From: Ruminococcus sp.
GTDB lineage: Bacteria; Bacillota; Clostridia; Oscillospirales; Ruminococcaceae
Assembly (NCBI GenBank): GCA_030533265.1
Contig: JAUNJM010000010.1
Location: 1-43,796 of the forward strand
Length of the DNA stretch: 43,796 nt
Direction of reading: 5' to 3'
A model generated the notes under the pieces. The model worked only from the letters and a program-made list of their open reading frames with translations. It had not been told where the DNA came from and did no database searches. Each line of letters opens with the position of its first letter. Positions within the stretch are counted from its first letter, which is position 1. The position numbers were made by a program, and so were the translations under genes. Below, piece after piece: positions 1 through 8,076 of this stretch.

Positions 1-262
1 CAATGTCATTTGCCTCAGCAAGCACCTGTGATGCTGATTCGACGTTTGCCGAAATGATAGTTTTGTCAGTGTTTATGCTTTCTGCAAGCTGTTCAACCGA
101 TTCCTGAATCCCTCTGACTGCCTCAATAGCCGTTTCAGCATCAAGATCATGCAATATCTCGTCCATCCTGTCCCAATTCTCGGCAGTACCCTCAGTTATA
201 GCCTCCTGAAAAGCATCTGTACTTTCAGGCTTGATAAATCCGAAATTTCTTGTAATCTTCAT
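1..262 (-). CDS. Phage tail/baseplate-region protein, N-terminal part (runs off the left edge)
   Basis: This reading frame starts at ATG 262 after an AGGAGG site and is still open at position 1, so only the first 87 codons are visible. The protein begins MKITRNFGFIKPES and is rich in Asp and Glu, with a helical, coiled-coil-like pattern after residue 20. It is the last visible gene of the late operon and lies downstream of the distal tail genes, where baseplate, fibre or receptor-binding proteins are usual. I do not recognise a family. Its role in the tail tip is inferred from position only. Confidence 0.7.
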   Translation of the reverse strand, partial: MKITRNFGFIKPESTDAFQEAITEGTAENWDRMDEILHDLDAETAIEAVRGIQESVEQLAESINTDKTIISANVESASQVLAEANDI

Positions 263-272
263 CACTATCCTC

Positions 273-635
273 CTACCCTACGACAAAATACTGAATTTTA
301 TAGTTCCCTGACGGCACGGTCTTTATATTCTGATTGTCAGAGGTGTTAGTTGCTACAAGAATATATTCGCATTGTGTCGTACTCACATCAGTAACGATAG
401 GCTGTACAGTGAACTCTGTCGGACTTGTCCTTGCATCTCTCCTGATTTGTAAAAACGGCTGTGGTGCTGAATGTGATTTTGAAAATCTTATCGTAAACGT
501 ACCTGTTTTTCCAATTACCCCACTTGGTACGGATATGTTAAGACAGCCATACTCTATGTTGTGCATAAGCTTCAAAGCAATTCTAATCTCCTCAGCTGTC
601 AATGGTAATTGATAGTCTGTATATTCTTCTGCCAT
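273..635 (-). CDS. Phage tail-region protein, 120 aa, function unknown
   Basis: The gene starts at ATG 635 after AAGGAGG and ends 11 bases before the next phage gene. The N-terminal part (TDYQLPLTAEEIRIALKLM) looks like a short amphipathic helix. The remainder is predicted to be beta-rich, with many Thr, Ser and Val residues, which would suit a small structural protein of the tail tip or an adaptor for a fibre. It follows the 404-aa tail protein by 12 bases in the late operon. No family is recognised, so a structural role is inferred from context. Confidence 0.7.
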   Translation of the reverse strand: MAEEYTDYQLPLTAEEIRIALKLMHNIEYGCLNISVPSGVIGKTGTFTIRFSKSHSAPQPFLQIRRDARTSPTEFTVQPIVTDVSTTQCEYILVATNTSDNQNIKTVPSGNYKIQYFVVG

Positions 636-647
636 AAAAAATCCTCC

Positions 648-1862
648 TTAGTATCTTCCGATTGCTTGCGACTCGGTGTCTGACTCTCCACCAGATGTCA
701 CGTCAAGCATTAATCCACCGTCAAAGGTGTAGTCCATGTTTAGCATCAGCAACTGCCTGTTGCCGTCATATAGCCTGTCCCAGACATCGAAACGTGGATC
801 GGCAAGTTGCTGTTTAAATGTGCATGGATAGTATTCATTTTCATAGTCATGACAGGTCATTGCATACAGCGTCGCCAAACGTTCTCCCGTCATGTAAGGA
901 CACTCAAACTGCATCTTCCTGCCATTGACTTCACCTGTCGACAGCGTGGTGTCCTCATCAACCTTGCAGGTCAGATTGTTGATGATAACAGATGTCTCGG
1001 CAAGCTCAAGCTCATCAATGTGCCTGTCGTTTTCAGGGCTTTCATAATCAAAACTAATGCCCGAACCGTCACTGTACCAGCGTTGTGTCAGCGTTCCTGT
1101 ACGGTCAATGACAGCGAACTTTCCACGCATAGCAGTGATAAATCCTATCATCTGTCGCATGGTGTAGCCGACAGGCTTTTGCAATATCGGGAACTGCCAC
1201 GTTGACGTGATTAGCCTGTGTCCCTCTGAGGACAGCAGGAGCTTACCATCGCTTGACACAAGAAATGACTGTGCAGGCTCTCGTTCAGCCACACAGTCTA
1301 TCATATCGGCTATCTCAGCCACAACCTTATCTGACGTGGTCGGATAGCTTAGGGTTGAAACATATTTCCTGTCTGCAAAATGTAACCTGTCTGTGCAGGT
1401 CAGCGTGTAATAGTCGCTCAGATTTTTGCATTTGAGTACCGTCAGCTTTGCAATTGGTATCTCCTCATAACGTATGCTCGGAATATCGAGCATTGATACA
1501 TCTGCCACAGTGCGACCATCTCCTGCAAGCTCTGAGAGTGTGTACTCGGCAAGGTCACCAAATGTATTTCCATGCCTATCGTCTGCAATGTCAGAAAGCA
1601 GGTCAACAAGGTAATAGCTCAGCTGAAATTCCTTGCCTTCAAGCTTAACGTTCTCAGGCTTTTGAAGTATCTTCACCTCGCACTGCGTTGACACAACGTC
1701 ACCAATACAGGGAGTCTGATTCTGCACACTGCCAAACTGCAATTTGATATTACCCACATCTTCATCTCGTATCTGAAAATCACCAAAGTCGAGTATCGCA
1801 CGAAAGCAACGACTGTTTGACTCGATAGCCTGTGCAACCGAGTTGTATGTAACCTGATACAT
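648..1862 (-). CDS. Phage tail tip / baseplate hub-like protein, 404 aa
   Basis: The start is ATG 1862 behind AAGGAGG. The protein is predominantly beta with no membrane segment. Its N-terminal third (residues about 1-110, with FRAILDFGDFQIRDEDVGNI) looks like the substrate-binding or hub segment of siphophage tail-tip proteins. It lies directly after the Dit-like gene, where Tal or hub proteins are encoded in TP901-like and A118-like phages. It is shorter than many Tal proteins and I see no peptidase motif, so a hub or adaptor is more likely than a lytic tail protein. The assignment rests mainly on position and overall composition. Confidence 0.6.
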   Translation of the reverse strand: MYQVTYNSVAQAIESNSRCFRAILDFGDFQIRDEDVGNIKLQFGSVQNQTPCIGDVVSTQCEVKILQKPENVKLEGKEFQLSYYLVDLLSDIADDRHGNTFGDLAEYTLSELAGDGRTVADVSMLDIPSIRYEEIPIAKLTVLKCKNLSDYYTLTCTDRLHFADRKYVSTLSYPTTSDKVVAEIADMIDCVAEREPAQSFLVSSDGKLLLSSEGHRLITSTWQFPILQKPVGYTMRQMIGFITAMRGKFAVIDRTGTLTQRWYSDGSGISFDYESPENDRHIDELELAETSVIINNLTCKVDEDTTLSTGEVNGRKMQFECPYMTGERLATLYAMTCHDYENEYYPCTFKQQLADPRFDVWDRLYDGNRQLLMLNMDYTFDGGLMLDVTSGGESDTESQAIGRY

Positions 1863-1871
1863 AGTGCCTCC

Positions 1872-2258
1872 TTACTGCTCAATCATCTCAAAGCTGAGAT
1901 TTTCATAGTGCGTTTTACCGTTCTTGCAACGTGATATTGTATACGAAAACGTACCTGAGCCGATATAAAAATTCTTCGTGACATACCCCTGTGACGGACG
2001 TATACACAGCCGTACACTATGTATGCCGACAAGGTTATTGACAAGGCTGTCTATCAGCTCGAACTCCTCCTGCGTTGCATAGCTCTTGCTGTAGGTGATG
2101 TCGTACTTAACAGCCTTGATGTCGCCTGAAAACTTTGCTGTGGTACTGTTTCGACCTGCGTTTTGCGACCATATTGTCTGTGGTGTAACGTGTATGCCTC
2201 CCATATCAGCAGGAGGCAGTTTTACGCCATCAATCCAGATGTCAGTTGATATGAACAT
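1872..2258 (-). CDS. Distal tail (Dit-like) phage tail component, 128 aa
   Basis: The gene starts at ATG 2258 after GGGGGTGA, 11 bases after the tape measure stop codon. The protein is short and beta-rich. It has features seen in small tail components that follow tape measure genes, including the pair WSQNAGRNSTTAKFSG and VKYDITYSKSYATQEEF. Such proteins form the ring at the distal end of the siphophage tail tube and connect it to the tail tip. It is only about half the length of a full Dit, so it may represent only the N-terminal ring domain. The family assignment is moderate and the tail location is well supported by gene order. Confidence 0.6.
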   Translation of the reverse strand: MFISTDIWIDGVKLPPADMGGIHVTPQTIWSQNAGRNSTTAKFSGDIKAVKYDITYSKSYATQEEFELIDSLVNNLVGIHSVRLCIRPSQGYVTKNFYIGSGTFSYTISRCKNGKTHYENLSFEMIEQ

Positions 2259-2269
2259 AGCGTCACCCC

Positions 2270-4747
2270 CTAAGTAACAGGAACTAACGGATTGTTACCA
2301 GTCTGTCGTATTCTTGCGTTGTTGAGTCGTACCATTTCGGTATGCAGTTTTCTGCCGTCGATGTCTATCTGTATCTGAGCCGTCAAGTTGCCGTTGCCGA
2401 TTTCACCATTCCTGCTCATTGCATTAGTTACAGCCTGCTCGATAGTGCTCAGTGGTGACACAACCTCAGTTTCACGCTTGTTGTCACCGAGTATCGCAAG
2501 GAATTCACCATAGTTCGCAGGAACGACTGTGCCGGTGGCAAATGCCGGAAATGAATCCTTTAAAACCGCAGCAACAGCTGGGTCAAATATACTTGATGTA
2601 TCAATAGTATTTTTATTTTGTGATGCATCAATATTGTTTACATCTTCTCCAACTTTGTTTTTAACTTGAGAATACAAATCGGCAATATTACGTAGCTTAG
2701 CAGCGAAAGCATTTATCTCATCTTGATGAAATACAGCCCAAAGTGCTGCATATAAGCCTATCAAAACAGTTATAGCAAGAGCCAACATATTTATACCACC
2801 TGTTGATACTGTAGTTACTGCTGCGAACACAGCTTGTATTGCAGTTACTACCCATAATACAGTTTTATATACTAAGAACGCAGTACAAATAGCACCGATT
2901 GCTGTTACTACCTTTTGCATAGCAGGAGACAAATCCTCAAACCACTTTTGAATTTTATCAGCGATTGGTGTAACCAAACCCCAAAAAGTTTGAAATGCTG
3001 ATTTAAAAGCCTCTTTAACTACTTTGAAGAAATTAGTTGCAATTCCCCACCAGTCTATGTTGCACAAGAACACCCCAATTTTCTGACCAATTTTAAACCA
3101 TTCAATTGTATGTAAAAACTCAAGTACAGTGCTGAATAGACCATTTATAGATTCTGTAATAGTTTTTCCAAGCTGTTCCCAATCTATAGAATCAAACCAA
3201 GAATTAACGGCTGTTGCTATTGAATTACCAAATCCAGACCAATCAAATGTTGTCACAAATCCGTAAATAGTACCTATCAGTGCATTAATTTTTTGAGCAA
3301 AATATCCACCAATCATTGACCAGTCAACCGAATCTATAATACCATTTAGCAATCTGGCTAAACTCATACCAAAAGAAACAAAGTCAAACGTTGTAATGAA
3401 CGTATACAGTGCAACCAGCACTGTATTAAAGCCTTCCCCTATTTCTTTTCCAAGCAGTTCCCAGTTTATGTTTCGCACAAGTCCATTCAAGAAATCTGTT
3501 ACTTTTTGCACCTGCTCTTTGACAAAAGTCTGAATTGCTTGCCAGTTGATTCTGCCAAAAAGTGAGTTTATCTTTTCTGCTAATAATGCTCCAATACCTT
3601 CCCAATTTCCGGACGTGAAAAGTTTCTTGATTCGTTCCAACGATTCTGATACTTTCTTTTCGGCACTACTTGTATCCACATCAATCTTTGCTGTAAGCAC
3701 TCCTTGACCTGCAAGCAGTCCACCGGTAACACCGGTACTTACCTTAGCATCATCGTTATCTTCAAGCTTAGTAATCTTATCAAAGCCTGCAAGCTGTTTC
3801 TCGTTAGCTTTTTTGGCTTCTTCTGCACTCTCAGCCATATCGCTGTAATTATCAGCAATTTCGGCAGTGCTGTCAACGATACCGGCAGTGGTATCACTTG
3901 TTCCTATGTCAATACCGAACACCTCAGACAGTGCTTTGACAGCCCTCTGAGCATAAGAGATAAGGCTTGAAAATGCCTTGTTGAGCACCTTGACAGCAGG
4001 GAGCAGTACCCCCATAAGAGCCTGACCGACCGTGCCTGAGAACTCCTTCCACTGCTCGGAAAGTATTCTCGTCTGGTTAGCCCAGCTATCCTGTGTTTTA
4101 GCAAAGTCGCCGTGAGCAAGGCTTGTCTGAGCCATGACATAGTTGTATCTGAGCTGTACCTTTTCAGCCTGAGTCATAGCCGAGAGCGACTTTGTAATGC
4201 CCTGTGAAAGAGCGAATGCTTCGAGGTTTGCTTCTGTCATTACGACACCGAACTTTTTGAGCGTTTCCGTTTCGCCCGTGAAAATCGACTTCAAAGCCGT
4301 TGATGAAACGTCCTGCTCGACGTTGTAGAACGATGCCATATCAGCCGAAAGCCCTGTCAGAGCAACAGCCATATCGCTTGCACTGTCCTGAGCTATGCCC
4401 ATTCCTGACGCCATCGCCATAAACGTTGAACCCGTCTGCTTTGCTGCCAATCTTGAAATTCCGAACTGCGTTATTGATGTTTTCGCAAACTGCTCCATTT
4501 TGTCCGACATTGACCCGAAAGCTGTGTCAACAACGTTTTGAACTTCCTGCAGGTCAGACGCTGTGCTTATAGCCTCTTTGCCGAAGTCGATCATTTTTTT
4601 GACGGAAAACGCAGCAGCGGCAGCGACTGCCACCTTACCAAGCATGGATTTCAAACTTCCAAGTCCGCTTGAAAGCTGTTTAGTGCCTGCATTAAAGCCT
4701 TTGGTATCTATTTTTGTGTCAAAATTAAGCCGTCCGTCTACAGCCAT
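2270..4747 (-). CDS. Phage tail tape measure protein, 825 aa
   Basis: This is the longest phage gene and lies between the Gp15 chaperone gene and the Dit-like gene, as expected for a tape measure. Residues about 30-260 match the TP901-type core, with STASDLQEVQNVVDTAFGSM, GMGIAQDSASDMAVALTGLS and FTGETETLKKFGVVM. Residues 380-570 form tandem W-containing repeats with Trp or Phe at roughly 382, 402, 429, 456, 476, 503, 523, 550 and 566. Hydrophobic segments at about 615-660 may insert into the host membrane during DNA entry. If about 1.5 angstrom per residue applies, the tail would be near 120 nm. The repeat part is visibly more AT-rich than the N-terminal part. Confidence 0.92.
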   Translation of the reverse strand: MAVDGRLNFDTKIDTKGFNAGTKQLSSGLGSLKSMLGKVAVAAAAAFSVKKMIDFGKEAISTASDLQEVQNVVDTAFGSMSDKMEQFAKTSITQFGISRLAAKQTGSTFMAMASGMGIAQDSASDMAVALTGLSADMASFYNVEQDVSSTALKSIFTGETETLKKFGVVMTEANLEAFALSQGITKSLSAMTQAEKVQLRYNYVMAQTSLAHGDFAKTQDSWANQTRILSEQWKEFSGTVGQALMGVLLPAVKVLNKAFSSLISYAQRAVKALSEVFGIDIGTSDTTAGIVDSTAEIADNYSDMAESAEEAKKANEKQLAGFDKITKLEDNDDAKVSTGVTGGLLAGQGVLTAKIDVDTSSAEKKVSESLERIKKLFTSGNWEGIGALLAEKINSLFGRINWQAIQTFVKEQVQKVTDFLNGLVRNINWELLGKEIGEGFNTVLVALYTFITTFDFVSFGMSLARLLNGIIDSVDWSMIGGYFAQKINALIGTIYGFVTTFDWSGFGNSIATAVNSWFDSIDWEQLGKTITESINGLFSTVLEFLHTIEWFKIGQKIGVFLCNIDWWGIATNFFKVVKEAFKSAFQTFWGLVTPIADKIQKWFEDLSPAMQKVVTAIGAICTAFLVYKTVLWVVTAIQAVFAAVTTVSTGGINMLALAITVLIGLYAALWAVFHQDEINAFAAKLRNIADLYSQVKNKVGEDVNNIDASQNKNTIDTSSIFDPAVAAVLKDSFPAFATGTVVPANYGEFLAILGDNKRETEVVSPLSTIEQAVTNAMSRNGEIGNGNLTAQIQIDIDGRKLHTEMVRLNNARIRQTGNNPLVPVT

Positions 4748-4776
4748 TTTATCACACCCCTTTCTGCTTTAATTTT

Positions 4777-5337
4777 TCATTCCCCCAAGATCTCCTTGAG
4801 TGCCTCCTCAGTTTCGGCAATGTCAGCCTTGTCCTGAGCGGTCCTGATGTTTATGAGGTCTTTGTTTTTGTTGTAAAAATCACGCTCCCAAGAGTCCAGC
4901 TTCTTGCCGTTAGCGAGCTTGTTTCTGATGTTCATGACGCTCGAGAACAAGCCCTCTCCGACCTCGTTGAAGTAGCCTAAGAACGTCCACCAGTGCATAT
5001 AGTCGCTTGACCTGACCTCTTTTCCTGCAACCTTGTTTATTGCAGGAAAGTATAGGCTTTCGTCATATTCCCAGTCAAACGTCTGCTTACTGCTCGGCTT
5101 AGACTTCGGCATATCCCCACCGTCCATGAACCACACAGCTCTCTCTATAGCCTCTTTCAGGTGCTCTCTCAGTATCTCGTTGACGTATATACACCTCAGC
5201 ATCACATACGCTTTGTCACGGTCTGATAGCTCAGGGTCATTCAGTGCCTGAAACACGTTCAGCACCACACGAAAATCGGAACGGACAGCATATTGCTGTC
5301 CTCCGACTTCAAGAGATGTGGGCAGTAGACCTATCAT
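4777..5337 (-). CDS. Bacteriophage Gp15-family protein (tail assembly chaperone partner)
   Basis: The protein resembles the Gp15 family first named in Listeria phage A118. It has an N-terminal LPTSLEVGGQQYAVRSDFR segment and a C-terminal WWTFLGYFNEVGEG and RNKLANGKKLDSWERDFY region. In these phages it sits between the tail tube and tape measure genes and is thought to act with the preceding protein as a chaperone that keeps the tape measure soluble. Its ATG overlaps the stop codon of the upstream gene by four bases (ATGA), so translation is probably coupled. No obvious slippery sequence is present, so a frameshift fusion is not supported. Confidence 0.8.
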   Translation of the reverse strand: MIGLLPTSLEVGGQQYAVRSDFRVVLNVFQALNDPELSDRDKAYVMLRCIYVNEILREHLKEAIERAVWFMDGGDMPKSKPSSKQTFDWEYDESLYFPAINKVAGKEVRSSDYMHWWTFLGYFNEVGEGLFSSVMNIRNKLANGKKLDSWERDFYNKNKDLINIRTAQDKADIAETEEALKEILGE

Positions 5338-5870
5338 TTTGACTGCCTCATCAGCTCGATGAGCATAGCGTCCTTCTGCTCCTGAGTGAGATGCGATATA
5401 TCAGGTGCAGGAGCTGTGTTGACCGTTATCGCAGGTGCAACAGGAGCTGTCTGTGCCGACTGTATGTACTTGCTTACCTTGTCCTCAATGTGAATAGCCT
5501 GTGCCTGAGCCATAGACTTCATGTCCTCCTCGACCACAGGCATGAACGCATTGAAGAACTCCACAAAAAGCAACTCACCACTGCCGACAGGAGATATGAC
5601 ATTCATGCTGCCGAACGCAGGTGTGCATATGTCCGTGCCGAAAGCGTAGTTGATCTTCTCACGAACCAGCCTGTCAAGCTCAGTAAGCTCCTCAGCCGTG
5701 AGCTTGTCATCAACGTCCTTGTACTTTTCAGACATCTCATCGAAAAAAGCCTGACACTCCTTGACCCTTGCGGGAATGTTGGCATCGTTGAGGTTTATCC
5801 TGATCTTACAGCTCTCGTCACCGTTGACGATGTATTCTTTGTACCCTGTATTAAAATTAATAGACTTCAT
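5334..5870 (-). CDS. Tail assembly chaperone-like protein, 178 aa
   Basis: The start is ATG 5870 with an AAAGGACG site. The protein has an N-terminal beta segment (INFNTGYKEYIVNGDESCKI), helical middle residues 35-75, and a Pro/Ala-rich linker near residues 140-155 that leads to a short C-terminal helix. It lies directly after the major tail protein and is translationally coupled to Gp15, which is the usual position of the first tail chaperone (the gpG position in lambda). It probably binds the tape measure protein during tail assembly in the cytoplasm. The assignment is from context and overall architecture. Confidence 0.7.
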   Translation of the reverse strand: MKSINFNTGYKEYIVNGDESCKIRINLNDANIPARVKECQAFFDEMSEKYKDVDDKLTAEELTELDRLVREKINYAFGTDICTPAFGSMNVISPVGSGELLFVEFFNAFMPVVEEDMKSMAQAQAIHIEDKVSKYIQSAQTAPVAPAITVNTAPAPDISHLTQEQKDAMLIELMRQSK

Positions 5871-5890
5871 AGTTTTCGTCCTTTCTTGGA

Positions 5891-6397
5891 TTAATCGTCA
5901 CTTGATGGTATTGACCCCGTGCTGAACGTGCCGAGCGTCTTGCCCGAAAGCGATGCGTTGCCCTGCTCACGGTTGCCACAGAATCCGATGTTGAACGGAA
6001 TAGTCACACCGCCCTGAGGTCCGCCGTAAGACTGTGGCTTGACGATAACGTCCTCTCTCCATGCGTCATACGGACCTGTGGTCTTGTCGGCAAGCACCTC
6101 AACTATCTTAGTCATACAGTCATCACCTGTCAGACGGTTAAGTGCAATTTCCTTGAGCCACTCGTATATCCAGCCGTCAGATGGGTTTGCATAGTATGTA
6201 TCGACATCATATTCAGGCTCATAGCCCTTGTCGTTGATTGAAACCTCATCAAGGATATTCTTTGTCTTATCCATATCAGGATTCAGCGAAACAGAGCCGT
6301 CCTCTATATCCCTTCCGAGTAGAAAATACTGATCAGCGTCACCCTGATTCGGGTTCTGCAAATAGTGCAATAATGCACTTCTTTTAAGTTTTGCCAT
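5891..6397 (-). CDS. Major tail (tube) protein, 168 aa
   Basis: The gene starts at ATG 6397 behind GAGAGGAA. The protein is of the size usual for a siphophage tail tube subunit. Residues 20-70 (DQYFLLGRDIEDGSVSLNPD and the following acidic stretch) and the glycine-rich beta segment GGPQGGVTIPFNIGFCGN are typical of the tube proteins in A118-like phages. Copies would form stacked hexameric rings around the tape measure. It lies between the tail-completion genes and the tail chaperones, as expected. No extra Ig-like domain is present at the C terminus. Confidence 0.75.
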   Translation of the reverse strand: MAKLKRSALLHYLQNPNQGDADQYFLLGRDIEDGSVSLNPDMDKTKNILDEVSINDKGYEPEYDVDTYYANPSDGWIYEWLKEIALNRLTGDDCMTKIVEVLADKTTGPYDAWREDVIVKPQSYGGPQGGVTIPFNIGFCGNREQGNASLSGKTLGTFSTGSIPSSDD

Positions 6398-6418
6398 TGT
6401 TTATTCCTCTCTTTCTTA

Positions 6419-6886
6419 TCACAGCAGATCTGATATTCGTACTGGCTGTGTATCACTTGTTTCTCTTTCAAAAATTAAATGTATCTGTATCTGATATATC
6501 CCTCTGTCACCATTTTCGTCAAGTGACAAGATTATACCATTATCAGCATATATCTTGTATGCTGTACAGCGTTCCGGAAGATCCGGAAATTCTCCATTGT
6601 TGTTCAAATCCTGTAACCAGAATATGAAGCTTTCTGTAAACTCTGCGTTGTCAAGCCGAGTAATATCATCATGTGTGTACTCACGGCTTTGCAATATCGC
6701 ATTGTATTGCCATTTCTGATTGCCCAATATATCTTCCGATAAAAATATCTGTCCGGATGTACTTATGCTGTAGTTGACCGGATCAGATTCGGTCTGATCG
6801 ACATGAAGCTCAAGATCTTTAAGAAATGGACATTTGCTTATGTATTCCTTTAACCCAGACAAGATTGACTTACCTGATTCCTGCAA
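6419..6886 (-). CDS. Minor capsid protein 3-like / tail terminator candidate, 155 aa
   Basis: This protein is the third of a trio of small connector genes that match the minor capsid 1-2-3 order of A118-type phages. It has the form of a tail-terminator or head-tail joining protein: an N-terminal helix (LSGLKEYISKCPFLKDLEL) followed by beta strands, ending with DRGIYQIQIHLIFERET. The start is uncertain. TTG 6886 gives 155 residues and a short overlap with the preceding gene, while TTG 6862 follows an AGGTAAG sequence and would shorten it by eight residues. Base composition is more AT-rich than in the neighbouring capsid genes. Confidence 0.72.
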   Translation of the reverse strand: MQESGKSILSGLKEYISKCPFLKDLELHVDQTESDPVNYSISTSGQIFLSEDILGNQKWQYNAILQSREYTHDDITRLDNAEFTESFIFWLQDLNNNGEFPDLPERCTAYKIYADNGIILSLDENGDRGIYQIQIHLIFERETSDTQPVRISDLL

Positions 6887-7229
6887 TTTCTTTTGCCCCC
6901 TTTAAAATATCCTTCTTGTGGTCTGCTTTCATTCGTTCAAACCATAGCCGACCACGCAATCCACCGTTGTTTCTTCCTTCTTCGCCATTTCCTTTGTTTT
7001 CATAATACTGTTTCCGTGCATACGGTGTATTATATGTAACCAAACCACTACCCACTATAGTTGCAGGTTTATGGGATTTTTTCAAAATACCATTTAACAT
7101 CGGAACATATGGCTCACAATATCTTGTTACCTCAGAATCTATATACTTTTGAATTCTGCCACCTTGTTGCAAGCCATGTCGTGCAATGATTTCGTTCGTA
7201 GGTCTGGTTTTGAAAGTTAACTTGATCAT
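6870..7229 (-). CDS. Minor capsid protein 2-like (HK97 gp10-type connector), 119 aa
   Basis: I place the start at ATG 7229 because GGAGGTG lies eight bases upstream and the ATGA overlap with the preceding stop is typical of coupled phage genes. A longer frame back to 7274 has no comparable site. The basic protein contains RYCEPYVPMLNGILKKS and a glycine/asparagine-rich loop (GNGEEGRNNGGLRGR), as in HK97 gp10-like tail-completion proteins that sit between connector and tail. Its role is to join the tail to the filled head. Confidence in the general family is good, and less so for the exact place in the connector. Confidence 0.78.
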   Translation of the reverse strand: MIKLTFKTRPTNEIIARHGLQQGGRIQKYIDSEVTRYCEPYVPMLNGILKKSHKPATIVGSGLVTYNTPYARKQYYENKGNGEEGRNNGGLRGRLWFERMKADHKKDILKGAKEIAGIR

Positions 7230-7552
7230 CTTGCAGTCACCTCCGTGTGATGCATTAAAGCACTTCCATAACATTTTGAAGATACCGTACTTACCTTTAG
7301 TGGCTTATAGGTTTTAAGCAGCTCCGTCACAGAACCTGATATAACATAATCAATACAGCCTTTGGCTATATAATCAGATTTTGAAACGGTTGCATCAGGA
7401 GGCAAGTGTACCATTGCCGTGTCAACATCTGTCTTACCTGTCTTGGATATATTCTCAGCCTCAGTGTCCTGCCACCAGCAGCTATAGTGCAGTGTAACAA
7501 AATTACCGTCCGGCTTTTTATGCCAGACGGTACATTCGTTGTTATATCTCAT
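7226..7552 (-). CDS. Minor capsid protein 1-like head-tail connector, 108 aa
   Basis: The protein starts at ATG 7552 after a GGATGG site and has the small beta-barrel pattern of head-closure or stopper proteins. The segments NECTVWHKKPDGNFVTLHYS and DYIAKGCIDYVISGSV are visible, and the CWWQDT sequence in between is typical of this family. It lies between the gp6-like connector and the gp10-like protein, which is the usual order of head-completion genes. It would close the portal after packaging. A Cys-rich composition (four Cys) is noted, without a clear metal-binding arrangement. Confidence 0.75.
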   Translation of the reverse strand: MRYNNECTVWHKKPDGNFVTLHYSCWWQDTEAENISKTGKTDVDTAMVHLPPDATVSKSDYIAKGCIDYVISGSVTELLKTYKPLKVSTVSSKCYGSALMHHTEVTAR

Positions 7553-7555
7553 ATA

Positions 7556-7873
7556 TCAACACCATCCTATGGGATTGATATATAGTTTTAGGACATCTGC
7601 AAGCCTGTCTTCAAGTGTAGATTGATTCTCAGACTTATACGTCACGGAATAATCTCCAACCTTTTCGGATGATATGTTAGTGCTTTTATCTTCATATTTG
7701 AATATAGCTTCGGACAAAGCACAGCAGGCTTGCGCTGCAGTTTCTGCATCAATATCTTTAACGTGTGACTTTATATATGCCGTTGCTCTTTTGGCATAGT
7801 AGGAAAAATCAGATGCACTTATCATGCTACCGTTATAGCAGTCGAGATAATAGCTATAGTTAGCGTAAGGCAT
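7556..7873 (-). CDS. gp6-like head-tail connector (adaptor) protein, 105 aa
   Basis: The start is ATG 7873 after a GAGGTG site. The protein is mostly helical: residues 18-60 (SASDFSYYAKRATAYIKSHV and the AAQACCALSEAIFKYE helix) followed by a short beta pair and a C-terminal helix (LEDRLADVLKLYINPIGWC). This is the pattern of adaptor proteins that form a ring under the portal, such as HK97 gp6 and SPP1 gp15. Its position just after the capsid gene and before the stopper supports the call. Confidence 0.78.
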   Translation of the reverse strand: MPYANYSYYLDCYNGSMISASDFSYYAKRATAYIKSHVKDIDAETAAQACCALSEAIFKYEDKSTNISSEKVGDYSVTYKSENQSTLEDRLADVLKLYINPIGWC

Positions 7874-7876
7874 ATC

Positions 7877-8065
7877 CTACACCTCACTTTCGGTATCTCC
7901 TGCAGCAATAATGGCATCAATAATGTCAGATTTCTTAGATGCAGAACCAATATCAATGCCATTATATTTTGCGAACTCTTTGAGCTGAGTCACCGTCATA
8001 TCCTCAATGCAAATGTCGGGCGTATATGTGTCTTCGGCAAAGTTAAGTCCTACTACCTTTCCCAT
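7877..8065 (-). CDS. Small HeH/LEM or Rho-N-like phage protein, 62 aa
   Basis: The gene starts at ATG 8065 after AGGAGG, between the capsid and adaptor genes. Residues 20-58 (MTVTQLKEFAKYNGIDIG followed by SKKSDIIDAIIAAG) match the helix-extended-helix fold shared by HeH, LEM and Rho N-terminal domains. Such short proteins often occur at this place in siphophage head operons, where they may decorate the capsid or bind nucleic acid. The fold is recognisable, but the function in the particle is not known. Confidence 0.75.
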   Translation of the reverse strand: MGKVVGLNFAEDTYTPDICIEDMTVTQLKEFAKYNGIDIGSASKKSDIIDAIIAAGDTESEV

Positions 8066-8076
8066 TGCAGTACCTC

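Noticed and set aside
4777-5870. Possible programmed frameshift joining the two tail chaperone genes
   Set aside because: The genes overlap by ATGA, but I see no X-XXY-YYZ slippery sequence near the overlap. Gp15 has its own start and is a separate protein in A118-like phages.
5391-5894. Plus-strand open frame of 167 codons opposite the tail chaperone gene
   Set aside because: It is Arg/Leu/Cys-rich without recognisable domain and lies fully within a supported minus-strand gene.
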